Assembly: GCA_021163455.1 (NCBI GenBank)
Contig: JAGGWT010000055.1
Coordinates: 1-5,086 of the forward strand
Reading direction: 5' to 3'
DNA: 5,086 nucleotides
From: Thermoplasmata archaeon
GTDB taxonomy: Archaea; Thermoplasmatota; E2; DHVEG-1; B18-G2
Part shown: one piece after another, positions 1 to 5,086 of the stretch
Position numbering within the stretch: the stretch's first letter is position 1
Layout: each line of letters opens with the position of its first letter
Notes under the pieces: generated by a model
Databases searched by the model: none
Told to the model about the DNA's origin: nothing
What the model saw: only the letters and a program-made list of their open reading frames with translations
Program-made: the position numbers and the translations under genes

Positions 1-55
1 CGTTTCTGGCACCCTCCATTAGATCGATGGTTTTTTCATGATTTTTCTTGGACAT
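1..55 (-). CDS. Start of an unidentified divergent gene, cut by the window edge
   Basis: An ATG on the minus strand (bases 55-53) opens a frame that runs without a stop to the window edge, giving 18 codons that begin MSKKNHEKTIDLMEGARN. The lysine-rich start and the position facing away from purB fit the 5' end of a real gene. Eighteen codons are too few to name a family or to exclude chance. There is no clear Shine-Dalgarno sequence before the ATG, so the message would be leaderless or nearly so. The gene would share its 52-nt upstream region with purB. Confidence is limited because only the first codons are visible. Confidence 0.45.
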   Translation of the reverse strand, partial: MSKKNHEKTIDLMEGARN

Positions 56-107
56 TATCATTGACCAAAAAAGGATTAAATCAGGAATTCTTTCAGCGTA
101 AGATAGC
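56..107. promoter_or_regulatory. Short AT-rich divergent promoter region before purB
   Basis: This 52-nt gap lies between the probable minus-strand gene and purB. Its centre holds an A-rich run followed by GATTAAATC (74-82), which reads as an AT box on both strands. The centre of the box is about 30 nt from the purB ATG and 23 nt from the opposing ATG, close to the usual archaeal distance between TATA box and transcription start. This would allow leaderless or very short-leader mRNAs both ways. The match to a TATA consensus is weak, so this is an inference from position and composition. Confidence 0.35.
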
Positions 108-1466
108 ATGAAAGAGCCGGTATGTCCCCTGGATTTCAGATACGGAAGAGACGAGATGAAGAGCATATTCGGGGAGAGACAGAGGCTGGACTATCTTCTC
201 AGGCTTGAAGCTGCTCTTGCAAAAGCCCACGCCAGAGTCGGAAATATCCCCGAAGAATCCGCTGAAGAAATAGAAAGAAAGGCATCCACCAGATTTGTCA
301 GTCCCGAGAGAGTCAAAGAGATAGAGAAACAGACCAGACATGATATAATCTCGGTAGTCAGAGCGCTTGCTGAGGTCTGTGAAGGAGATGCTAAAAAGTA
401 CATCCACCTCGGCGCAACATCTTATGATATAGTTGATACCGCTAATGCCCTGCAATTCAGAGATGCTCTTGACATTATAGAAAAGGATTTAGAAGAACTC
501 ATGCTCACACTTGTCAAACTGGCTGAGAAGTACAAAAGTACGATAATGCCGGGCAGAACGCATGGCCAGCATACGATACCCATAACCTTTGGTCTGAAGA
601 TGGCGGTTTACGCTATGGAAATTAGCAGACACCTTGAAAGAATAAAAGAATCCAGAAAAAGAATAATCGTCGGCAAGATGTCCGGCGCCGTCGGAACAGG
701 CGCCGCTTTTGGAGAACATGCCAGAGAGATACAGGAAGAGGTGAAAAAGGAACTGGGCATAGATATGGAGATTGCATCAACTCAGATTGTCGGTAGAGAT
801 AGATACGTGGAGCTTGCAACTCTCATGGCGAACATAGCCACAAGCTTGGAGAAATTTGCCACAGAGATAAGAAATTTACAGAGGAGTGAAATCGGAGAGG
901 TTGCGGAAGCCTTTGATGTTAAAAAGCAGGTTGGTTCATCTACCATGCCTCATAAGATGAATCCCATAACGTGCGAACAGATATGCGGTCTGGCAAGAGT
1001 TGTGAGAGCATTATCTCAAGTTGCTTTTGATAACGCGATACAGTGGCATGAGAGAGACCTGTGCAATTCCTCGGGTGAGAGGATATGGATTCCTCACTGC
1101 TTCATTCTGCTTGACTGGATTTTGTATCAGATGAATAAGGTCTTTTCGAATCTCAGGGTGTTTCCGGAGAAAATGAGGGAGAATCTGGAAAGATCGAGAG
1201 GTATTCCGATGGCAGAATCGGTGATGATGCTTCTCGTGAAGAAAGGAATGGCGAGGGAGGATGCCCATGAGATCGTCAGGAGATGTGCGATGAAGGCACA
1301 CACTCAGAATATCACTCTCAAGGATTCTCTCATGGAAGAGGATGAGGTGAGAAACCTTGTAACAGATGAAGAGCTTGAAGAGGCTCTTAAACCGGAGAAC
1401 TATCTTGGTAGAGCTGAGGAGATAGTCGATGAGGTTGTAAACCTCCTATCGAGGCGATATAAATGA
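108..1466 (+). CDS. purB: Adenylosuccinate lyase
   Basis: This 452-residue enzyme of the fumarase/aspartase superfamily acts twice in purine synthesis. It releases fumarate from SAICAR to give AICAR, and from adenylosuccinate to give AMP. Visible motifs are the PLDFRYG start typical of archaeal PurB (7-13), HLGATSYDIVDTA (100-112), GRTHGQHTIP (149-158) with the expected catalytic His152, and the superfamily signature GSSTMPHKMNP (276-286), whose flexible loop carries the catalytic serine. Length matches the family, which is a cytosolic homotetramer. An in-frame TAA (99-101) lies just upstream and the ATG at 108 is the first possible ATG, so the start is secure. No good Shine-Dalgarno sequence precedes it, suggesting a leaderless transcript. 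The gene overlaps tyrS by four bases, so the two are probably co-transcribed. Confidence 0.96.
   Translation: MKEPVCPLDFRYGRDEMKSIFGERQRLDYLLRLEAALAKAHARVGNIPEESAEEIERKASTRFVSPERVKEIEKQTRHDIISVVRALAEVCEGDAKKYIHLGATSYDIVDTANALQFRDALDIIEKDLEELMLTLVKLAEKYKSTIMPGRTHGQHTIPITFGLKMAVYAMEISRHLERIKESRKRIIVGKMSGAVGTGAAFGEHAREIQEEVKKELGIDMEIASTQIVGRDRYVELATLMANIATSLEKFATEIRNLQRSEIGEVAEAFDVKKQVGSSTMPHKMNPITCEQICGLARVVRALSQVAFDNAIQWHERDLCNSSGERIWIPHCFILLDWILYQMNKVFSNLRVFPEKMRENLERSRGIPMAESVMMLLVKKGMAREDAHEIVRRCAMKAHTQNITLKDSLMEEDEVRNLVTDEELEEALKPENYLGRAEEIVDEVVNLLSRRYK
1451..1454 (+). promoter_or_regulatory. Ribosome binding site for tyrS inside the end of purB
   Basis: GAGG lies eight bases before the tyrS ATG, within the last codons of purB. 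With the ATGA stop/start overlap, it supports translational coupling and the choice of the ATG at 1463 over the one three codons later. Confidence 0.6.
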
Positions 1467-2497
1467 ACAAGATGGAGAGATTATTATCAAATACAGTAGA
1501 GGTGGTAACGGAGAAAGAACTTGCAGAGATACTGAAGAAAGAAAGACCGAAGGCATACATCGGTTTTGAACCATCGGGAATAGTTCATCTTGGATGGAAG
1601 ATATGTGCCAACAAGATAAAGGATTTCCTGGATTGCAATTTCGATTTTACCATTCTGCTAGCAGATTGGCATGCATACATAAATGACAAACTCGGTGGAA
1701 ATCTTGACAAAATAAAGGCATGTGGAGAATACATGAAAGATTGTTTCGAGGCAATGGGAATCAGCAAAGATAAGGTTAATTTCGTGTATGCGAGCGATTA
1801 TGTATCTGACCCCAGATACTGGGAGCTTGTTCTGAAAATTGCCAAAGCAAATTCGGTTGCAAGGGTAAAAAGAGCAATGGACATCATGGGAAGGAAGCAG
1901 GAGGAAGCAGAAAAGGACCTTTCCAAACTTTTTTACCCCGTTATGCAGGTGGCGGACATATTCTATCTGGATGTCGATGTTGCCTATGGGGGTATGGACC
2001 AGAGACATGCTCATATGCTGGCAAGAGATACGGCAAAAAAACTGAACCTGAAGAGCCCCATTGCGGTACACACACCTCTTCTGACAGGTTTGCAGGCGGG
2101 GGGGAGAATGGATCCAGCGGAGGTGAAGATGAGCAAAAGTAAACCCGAATCGATGATTTCACTGCATGATAGTCCCGAAGATGTTGAGAGAAAAATCAAG
2201 AAAGCATACTGTCCAAAGGGTGAGGTTGATGGAAATCCGGTCATGGAGATATGGAAATACATAATATTTCAGGAATTTGATAGGTGTGTTATAGAGAGGC
2301 CAGACAAGTATGGTGGAGATATAGAGGTGACATCCTACAGCGAACTTGAAACGATGTTTGTGAAAGAGGAGCTTCACCCTATGGACCTCAAGAAAGCAAC
2401 AGCGACATATGTAAATATGATACTTGAACCAATAAGAAAATACTTCGAAAATCATCCAGAAAATCTCGAGAGATTTCTGGAAATGATAAATATTTAG
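1463..2497 (+). CDS. tyrS: Tyrosyl-tRNA synthetase, archaeal type
   Basis: This 344-residue class I enzyme charges tRNA-Tyr with tyrosine at the expense of ATP. The HIGH-type motif is HLGW (42-45) and KMSKS is at 222-226. Tyr32, Glu36, Leu65 and His70 sit at the same numbers as the tyrosine-pocket residues of the Methanocaldococcus jannaschii enzyme. Tyr158, Gln162, Asp165 and Gln180 match its Tyr151, Gln155, Asp158 and Gln173. Asp308, in HPMDLKKA, matches its Asp286, which reads anticodon base G34. The protein is about 38 residues longer than that enzyme: about seven residues before Tyr158, about fifteen between Gln180 and Asp308 (probably near AGGRMDPAEV, before KMSKS), and about sixteen at the C terminus. 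The ATG overlaps the purB stop as ATGA, so the gene is probably second in a purB-tyrS operon. No poly-T terminator follows closely. Confidence 0.96.
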   Translation: MNKMERLLSNTVEVVTEKELAEILKKERPKAYIGFEPSGIVHLGWKICANKIKDFLDCNFDFTILLADWHAYINDKLGGNLDKIKACGEYMKDCFEAMGISKDKVNFVYASDYVSDPRYWELVLKIAKANSVARVKRAMDIMGRKQEEAEKDLSKLFYPVMQVADIFYLDVDVAYGGMDQRHAHMLARDTAKKLNLKSPIAVHTPLLTGLQAGGRMDPAEVKMSKSKPESMISLHDSPEDVERKIKKAYCPKGEVDGNPVMEIWKYIIFQEFDRCVIERPDKYGGDIEVTSYSELETMFVKEELHPMDLKKATATYVNMILEPIRKYFENHPENLERFLEMINI

Positions 2498-2621
2498 TGA
2501 TTGCTAACCCAGATGCAGCATTTCTGAATCATCTAGAATGGTCAGAACAGAGAACCACCCGTGCAGGTAAACGGGCCAATCATCGCTTTCCAGAGCCACA
2601 TCTCCTCTTCTTGTCCCCCGG
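2498..2621 (+). other. Intergenic region after tyrS, no gene seen
   Basis: No credible ORF, tRNA or terminator is present. There is a small hairpin, CCCGT (2558-2562) with ACGGG (2571-2575) around an eight-base loop. TGATTG (2498-2503) is also complementary to CAATCA (2577-2582) and could enclose it. A pyrimidine-rich stretch (about 2598-2619) leads into the TBP promoter. The structures are weak and may be chance. The region probably holds the tyrS transcript end and the upstream part of the TBP promoter. Confidence 0.4.
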
Positions 2622-2622
2622 C

Positions 2623-2641
2623 ATATAAAAACCTTTATAAG
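2623..2641 (+). promoter_or_regulatory. Promoter of the TBP gene pair (TATA boxes A and B with BRE)
   Basis: Two adjacent AT boxes are visible: ATATAAAA (2623-2630) and TTTATAAG (2634-2641). The second is preceded by AAAAACC (2627-2633), a good purine-rich TFB recognition element (BRE). Its centre lies about 35 nt before the TBP start codon, so transcription would begin near 2663-2665 and leave a leader of 8-10 nt. The first box would start transcription near 2652. The second is the better candidate for the main promoter, judged by BRE quality and spacing. Confidence 0.65.
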
Positions 2642-2646
2642 AATTA

Positions 2647-2654
2647 TTTATATA
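2647..2654 (+). promoter_or_regulatory. Third TATA box close to the start codon; possible TBP operator
   Basis: TTTATATA is the best TATA consensus in the region, yet its centre is only about 22 nt before the ATG. With standard archaeal spacing it would start transcription at about 2677, just inside the gene, so it is badly placed as the productive promoter. It lies between box B and the start site predicted from box B, where bound TBP could block or tune initiation. Autoregulation is an inference; a short-spaced leaderless promoter is the alternative. Confidence 0.4.
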
Positions 2655-2672
2655 CTAACTCCAGGTTGTTCT

Positions 2673-3203
2673 ATGGGAAATATAAGTGTTGAAAACATTA
2701 TCGCTGAAACCAAAATTGCTGAAGGGCTCAATGTAGAGGAGGTTGCAAAGAATCTCCCTGATGTCAGATATGACCCATCGAATTATCCAGGAATTGCTAT
2801 GGGGGTGGCATCAAATAACATAGCATACATTATCCTGGAGAGTGGCAAAATCCTCTGCGCCGGCGGAAAGAATATGAGAGAAATTCGCAGGTGTATAGGG
2901 GAGGTGGTCAGGACACTGAAGCAAAAAGGATTCAACGTGAAAAAGGGAGATAAACCGAAAATAACCAGCTTTACCGTATCTACAGATATCAACAGTGAGA
3001 TAGACCTTTATAAACTGAATGAGGAGATGGATAATATCAGATACAATCCGGATGAACTTCCGGCAGCAGTCTATAGTGAGGATGATAAATTTGTGGCATT
3101 GATTTTCAGATCCGGAAAAATTGTGTGTACAGGACCGGGAGATAGAAAGATGATGGAAAATTTTATAAAGGAGATTGTTAAAAAAATAAAGGAGGTTGAG
3201 TAG
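2673..3203 (+). CDS. tbp: Divergent TATA-box-binding protein paralog
   Basis: This 176-residue protein has the full two-repeat TBP saddle (about 4-90 and 96-174) and aligns almost colinearly with its neighbour, so the fold is not truncated. The DNA-binding face is altered. Of the four phenylalanines that intercalate into TATA DNA, only the last survives (Phe145); the others are Tyr38, Leu55 and Leu129. Ser99 replaces the second conserved minor-groove Asn, Thr101 a Val, and Ala63 a Thr, while Asn8 is kept. The conserved LKEP/LREP stirrup loops are replaced by unrelated residues (43-50, 134-140). The second-repeat YEPE face that contacts TFB reads YNPD. The ATG lines up with the TBP2 start, and AGGT (2663-2666) is a modest ribosome site. 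The gene probably leads an operon with the canonical TBP. It could be an alternative initiation factor, a modulator or a decaying copy; the intact frame and conserved core argue against decay. Confidence 0.88.
   Translation: MGNISVENIIAETKIAEGLNVEEVAKNLPDVRYDPSNYPGIAMGVASNNIAYIILESGKILCAGGKNMREIRRCIGEVVRTLKQKGFNVKKGDKPKITSFTVSTDINSEIDLYKLNEEMDNIRYNPDELPAAVYSEDDKFVALIFRSGKIVCTGPGDRKMMENFIKEIVKKIKEVE
3191..3196 (+). promoter_or_regulatory. Strong ribosome binding site for the canonical TBP
   Basis: GGAGGT, the best Shine-Dalgarno match in the window, lies in the last codons of the divergent TBP gene, 10 nt before the ATG at 3207. It fixes that start and suggests that the canonical TBP is translated efficiently from the shared mRNA, more so than the first gene. 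Confidence 0.75.
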
Positions 3204-3206
3204 ATT

Positions 3207-3755
3207 ATGCCAAAGATAGAGGTAGAGAATATTGTGGCATCCACGGCTTTTGCCGATAAACTAGACCTTGATATGATAGCCCAGGAACTCGAGGGAGCCG
3301 AATACGAGCCAGAGCAGTTCCCTGGACTTGTATACAGGTTGAAGGAACCGAAGACAGCAACCCTTCTGTTCAGGAGTGGAAAAGCTAATTGCACCGGAGC
3401 CAAAACAATAGAGGATGTGAAGAGGACGGTGGAGATAATAAAAAAGAAACTCAGAGACCTTGGTATAGAGGTATATGAAAATCCAGAAATAGTGATACAG
3501 AACATCGTTGCAATATCCGATTTAGAGACAGAGCTGAATCTCAATGACGTTGCTATGGGTCTGGGTCTTGAGAACGTTGAATACGAGCCAGAGCAGTTCC
3601 CTGGACTTGTATACAGGTTGAGAGAACCAAGGGTAGCCATGCTCCTGTTTGGCTCAGGAAAGATAGTGTGCACTGGAGCAAGAAAGATAGAGGATGTCTC
3701 AAGGGCTGTGGAGAAACTCGCTGAGGAACTATCATCTCTGGGTCTGCTCCATTAA
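3207..3755 (+). CDS. tbp: TATA-box-binding protein (canonical)
   Basis: This is the general transcription factor that binds and bends promoter TATA boxes and recruits TFB and RNA polymerase. Its 182 residues form two direct repeats (about 4-90 and 96-180). The intercalating phenylalanines are all present (Phe38, Phe55, Phe131, Phe148), as are the minor-groove residues Asn8, Val10, Thr63, Asn99, Val101, Val154 and Thr156. The stirrups EPEQFPGLVYRL occur in both halves, with Glu127 and Glu129 on the TFB-contacting face. One oddity is Asn61, where a groove-contacting hydrophobic residue (Val122 in yeast TBP) is expected. The acidic tail of some archaeal TBPs is missing. Only three bases separate it from the upstream TBP gene. 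Its last 24 nt overlap the convergent PEP carboxykinase gene, and only a short T run (3756-3759) follows the stop. Confidence 0.97.
   Translation: MPKIEVENIVASTAFADKLDLDMIAQELEGAEYEPEQFPGLVYRLKEPKTATLLFRSGKANCTGAKTIEDVKRTVEIIKKKLRDLGIEVYENPEIVIQNIVAISDLETELNLNDVAMGLGLENVEYEPEQFPGLVYRLREPRVAMLLFGSGKIVCTGARKIEDVSRAVEKLAEELSSLGLLH
3300..3342 (+). repeat. 43-nt perfect repeat, first copy (TBP first half)
   Basis: This stretch is identical at every base to 3579-3621 in the second half of the same gene. It covers codons 32-45, the EYEPEQFPGLVYRL stirrup, in the same frame and 279 nt apart. All wobble positions agree, which is unexpected for repeats whose protein duplication predates the archaea. 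Confidence 0.9.
3579..3621 (+). repeat. 43-nt perfect repeat, second copy (TBP second half)
   Basis: Second copy of the repeat at 3300-3342, covering codons 125-138 of the canonical TBP gene. Flanking DNA diverges at once on the 5' side. On the 3' side it stays similar but imperfect, with a shorter shared segment around ATAGAGGATGT in the following helix. Confidence 0.9.
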
Positions 3756-5086
3756 TTTTCTCATATCCAGTGGTGACACATAATCTCCGAGTTTCTCCCT
3801 CAGCTCCTCCAGCCTCTTTCTTTCTTCTTCAAGGATTCTGAACAGTTCTGGTGGGGTTCCTTCTATCTTCCTGTATATTTTCTCTATCCTGTCAATCTTT
3901 GCCAGATTTTCGGGTATCCTGATGGTGAACTGCTTGATGTAGAGTTCCTCGGGATATTCCTTGGAGAGTATCTTTCTGAACAGCGGAACGAGATCTTCAT
4001 ACCTCGGTATATAACCGGTTGGAGTCCATATTGCGTCAACATCGTTGTGAACCCTGAGTTCCATCCACTTGTACCACACTTTTTTGTCGTTTTTGTCAGA
4101 GAGGTATTCTCCCGTCTCTCCATCTCTGATAAAGTAGTTAACTGCAAAGATCTTTGGTTTTTTCCTGAGATTCTTTCCAAACTCAAGATTTATTTCCACA
4201 TACCTGCCAACAGGTATGGATAGAAAATCAAGATTTGACATCGGGTTGAACTCTCTGACTCCTTCCTTACCCAGGACGGCGGCAGTTCTTTCTGATTCGA
4301 GGGATGCACCTTTTGTAACTATCCCATGCTCCCAGTCGAAAGCTTCCTGAACCGGAACCCAGGTGTCAGAATCTCTACCACCGTAGACTATTGCTCCTAT
4401 CTCCACTCCATCGGGATCATCCCATCTTGGATCAAGATTTTCAAAAGCCTCTAATGATACGGTGAAACGTGCATTTGGATGAGAAGGTGGAATCTCGTTA
4501 CCATCCTTGTCTTTCTTCCCTTTCCACCATTCTCCGGAATGGTTGTATCCTCTCTCTGGTATCTCTTCACCCATCCCGGTCCAGTAGGGTTTGCCTTTAT
4601 CATCTATGAGAACATTCGAGAAGATAATCTCATTTGGCGTATGAAGAACCTTCCACTGTATCGGGTCATCTTTCGCGTTTATTCCCTTTATTATTCCAAA
4701 AACACCCTTTTCGACGTTCACAGCCCTTGCTTCACCATTTATGTTTCTCAGATAAGCTATATCATCACCCACTATGGTCTCTCCCTCGAGCATGGCTGTC
4801 GATGTCTTTCCGCACATCGATGGAAACGCTCCGGTAAAATATGTGACTCTACCTTCTGGACCGTGTACGCCCATAATTAACATGTGCTCTGTCAACCATC
4901 CTTCTTTGGCTGCATGGTTTATGGCAAGTCTCATCGCGAGCTTCTTGAGACCTATGGTATTTCCTCCATACTGGGTATTTGCCGAATATACCGTATCTCC
5001 TTCCAGGTCTATGTAGACCCTTCTCTTATCTATGTTCTTCGAGGTCTTCCTCTCATCGAGTTCCCCCTCTGAGTGGACGAACTTGA
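3732..5086 (-). CDS. pckG: Phosphoenolpyruvate carboxykinase (GTP), C-terminal part
   Basis: The frame is open from the window edge to a TGA at 3734-3732, giving 450 residues. Roughly the first 170 of a normal protein of about 620 are missing off the right edge. The enzyme converts oxaloacetate and GTP to PEP, GDP and CO2, feeding gluconeogenesis. Numbered from the first full codon (base 5084), it shows the substrate-site segment QYGGNTIGLKK (38-48), the PEPCK P-loop AFPSMCGKTS (86-95) with its characteristic Cys91 and Lys93, the metal-binding kinase-2 motif VGDDIA (105-110), HPNARF (202-207) and YGGR (234-237). The C terminus is a charged helix (about 411-432). The GFGENxR guanine-pocket motif of animal and bacterial GTP enzymes is absent; KKVWYKWMELRVHN (334-347) occupies that place. 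The ATG at 4934 is internal (Met51 of the visible part), not the start. The gene converges on and overlaps the TBP gene by 24 nt. Confidence 0.95.
   Translation of the reverse strand, partial: KFVHSEGELDERKTSKNIDKRRVYIDLEGDTVYSANTQYGGNTIGLKKLAMRLAINHAAKEGWLTEHMLIMGVHGPEGRVTYFTGAFPSMCGKTSTAMLEGETIVGDDIAYLRNINGEARAVNVEKGVFGIIKGINAKDDPIQWKVLHTPNEIIFSNVLIDDKGKPYWTGMGEEIPERGYNHSGEWWKGKKDKDGNEIPPSHPNARFTVSLEAFENLDPRWDDPDGVEIGAIVYGGRDSDTWVPVQEAFDWEHGIVTKGASLESERTAAVLGKEGVREFNPMSNLDFLSIPVGRYVEINLEFGKNLRKKPKIFAVNYFIRDGETGEYLSDKNDKKVWYKWMELRVHNDVDAIWTPTGYIPRYEDLVPLFRKILSKEYPEELYIKQFTIRIPENLAKIDRIEKIYRKIEGTPPELFRILEEERKRLEELREKLGDYVSPLDMRKLMEQTQR

Noticed and set aside
1888..1916. Purine-rich near-repeat AGGAAGCAG in tyrS
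   Set aside because: It encodes a charged helix (RKQEEAEK) and is explained by codon use; two imperfect units are not a meaningful repeat.
2098..2104. Run of seven G in tyrS as a frameshift or sequencing-error site
   Set aside because: The reading frame continues through it into KMSKS and the conserved C-terminal domain, so there is no sign of a shift.
2498..2600. Possible C/D-box RNA after tyrS, on either strand
   Set aside because: CTGA-like D boxes and weak C-box matches (GTGATTG on plus, GCGATGA on minus) exist, but spacing between boxes is wrong for archaeal C/D RNAs and the C boxes have mismatches.
3071..3673. 200-residue minus-strand reading frame opposite both TBP genes
   Set aside because: It spans the end of one TBP gene and most of the next and has a serine/phenylalanine-rich composition typical of an antisense frame. 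It shows no recognisable motif, and the plus-strand genes are certain.
4479..4880. 133-residue plus-strand reading frame inside the PEP carboxykinase gene
   Set aside because: It is the shadow of a well-conserved coding region containing the P-loop and metal site, with no ribosome site or protein motif of its own.
4932..4934. ATG at 4934 as the start of the PEP carboxykinase gene
   Set aside because: The frame continues upstream to the window edge with conserved substrate-site sequence (QYGGNTIGLKK), so this Met is internal.

Overview
The window is archaeal chromosomal DNA. The deciding evidence is two adjacent genes for TATA-box-binding protein (TBP), an archaeal-type tyrosyl-tRNA synthetase, a GTP-type PEP carboxykinase of archaeal style, and TATA/BRE-like promoter sequence. 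Arginine is mostly AGA/AGG and isoleucine is often ATA, a bias seen in many thermophilic euryarchaeal lineages. I cannot name the lineage from this alone.

Layout. At the left edge, positions 1-55 hold the first 18 codons of a probable minus-strand gene cut by the window. A 52-nt AT-rich gap separates it from a plus-strand operon: purB (adenylosuccinate lyase, 108-1466) overlapping tyrS (1463-2497) by four bases. A 175-nt gap follows. Its last 50 nt carry three TATA-like boxes. Next come two TBP genes three bases apart: a divergent TBP (2673-3203), then a canonical TBP (3207-3755). A minus-strand PEP carboxykinase gene (3732 to beyond 5086; 450 C-terminal residues visible) converges on them, and its last 24 nt overlap the 3' end of the canonical TBP gene.

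How the genes relate. purB and tyrS are housekeeping genes for purine synthesis and tRNA charging, apparently co-transcribed and translationally coupled. The two TBP genes look like one transcription unit. The downstream copy has the normal DNA-contact residues, with one exception. The upstream copy has lost three of the four phenylalanines that kink TATA DNA, plus several other groove contacts and the usual stirrup sequences. It may therefore be a specialised TBP-like factor made together with the general factor. PEP carboxykinase belongs to central carbon metabolism and has no obvious functional tie to its neighbours.

The point most worth following is the tandem pair of orthodox and unorthodox TBP genes under a promoter with several TATA-like boxes. 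A 43-nt perfect repeat between the two halves of the canonical TBP gene is a second. I saw no mobile element, CRISPR array, tRNA or rRNA.
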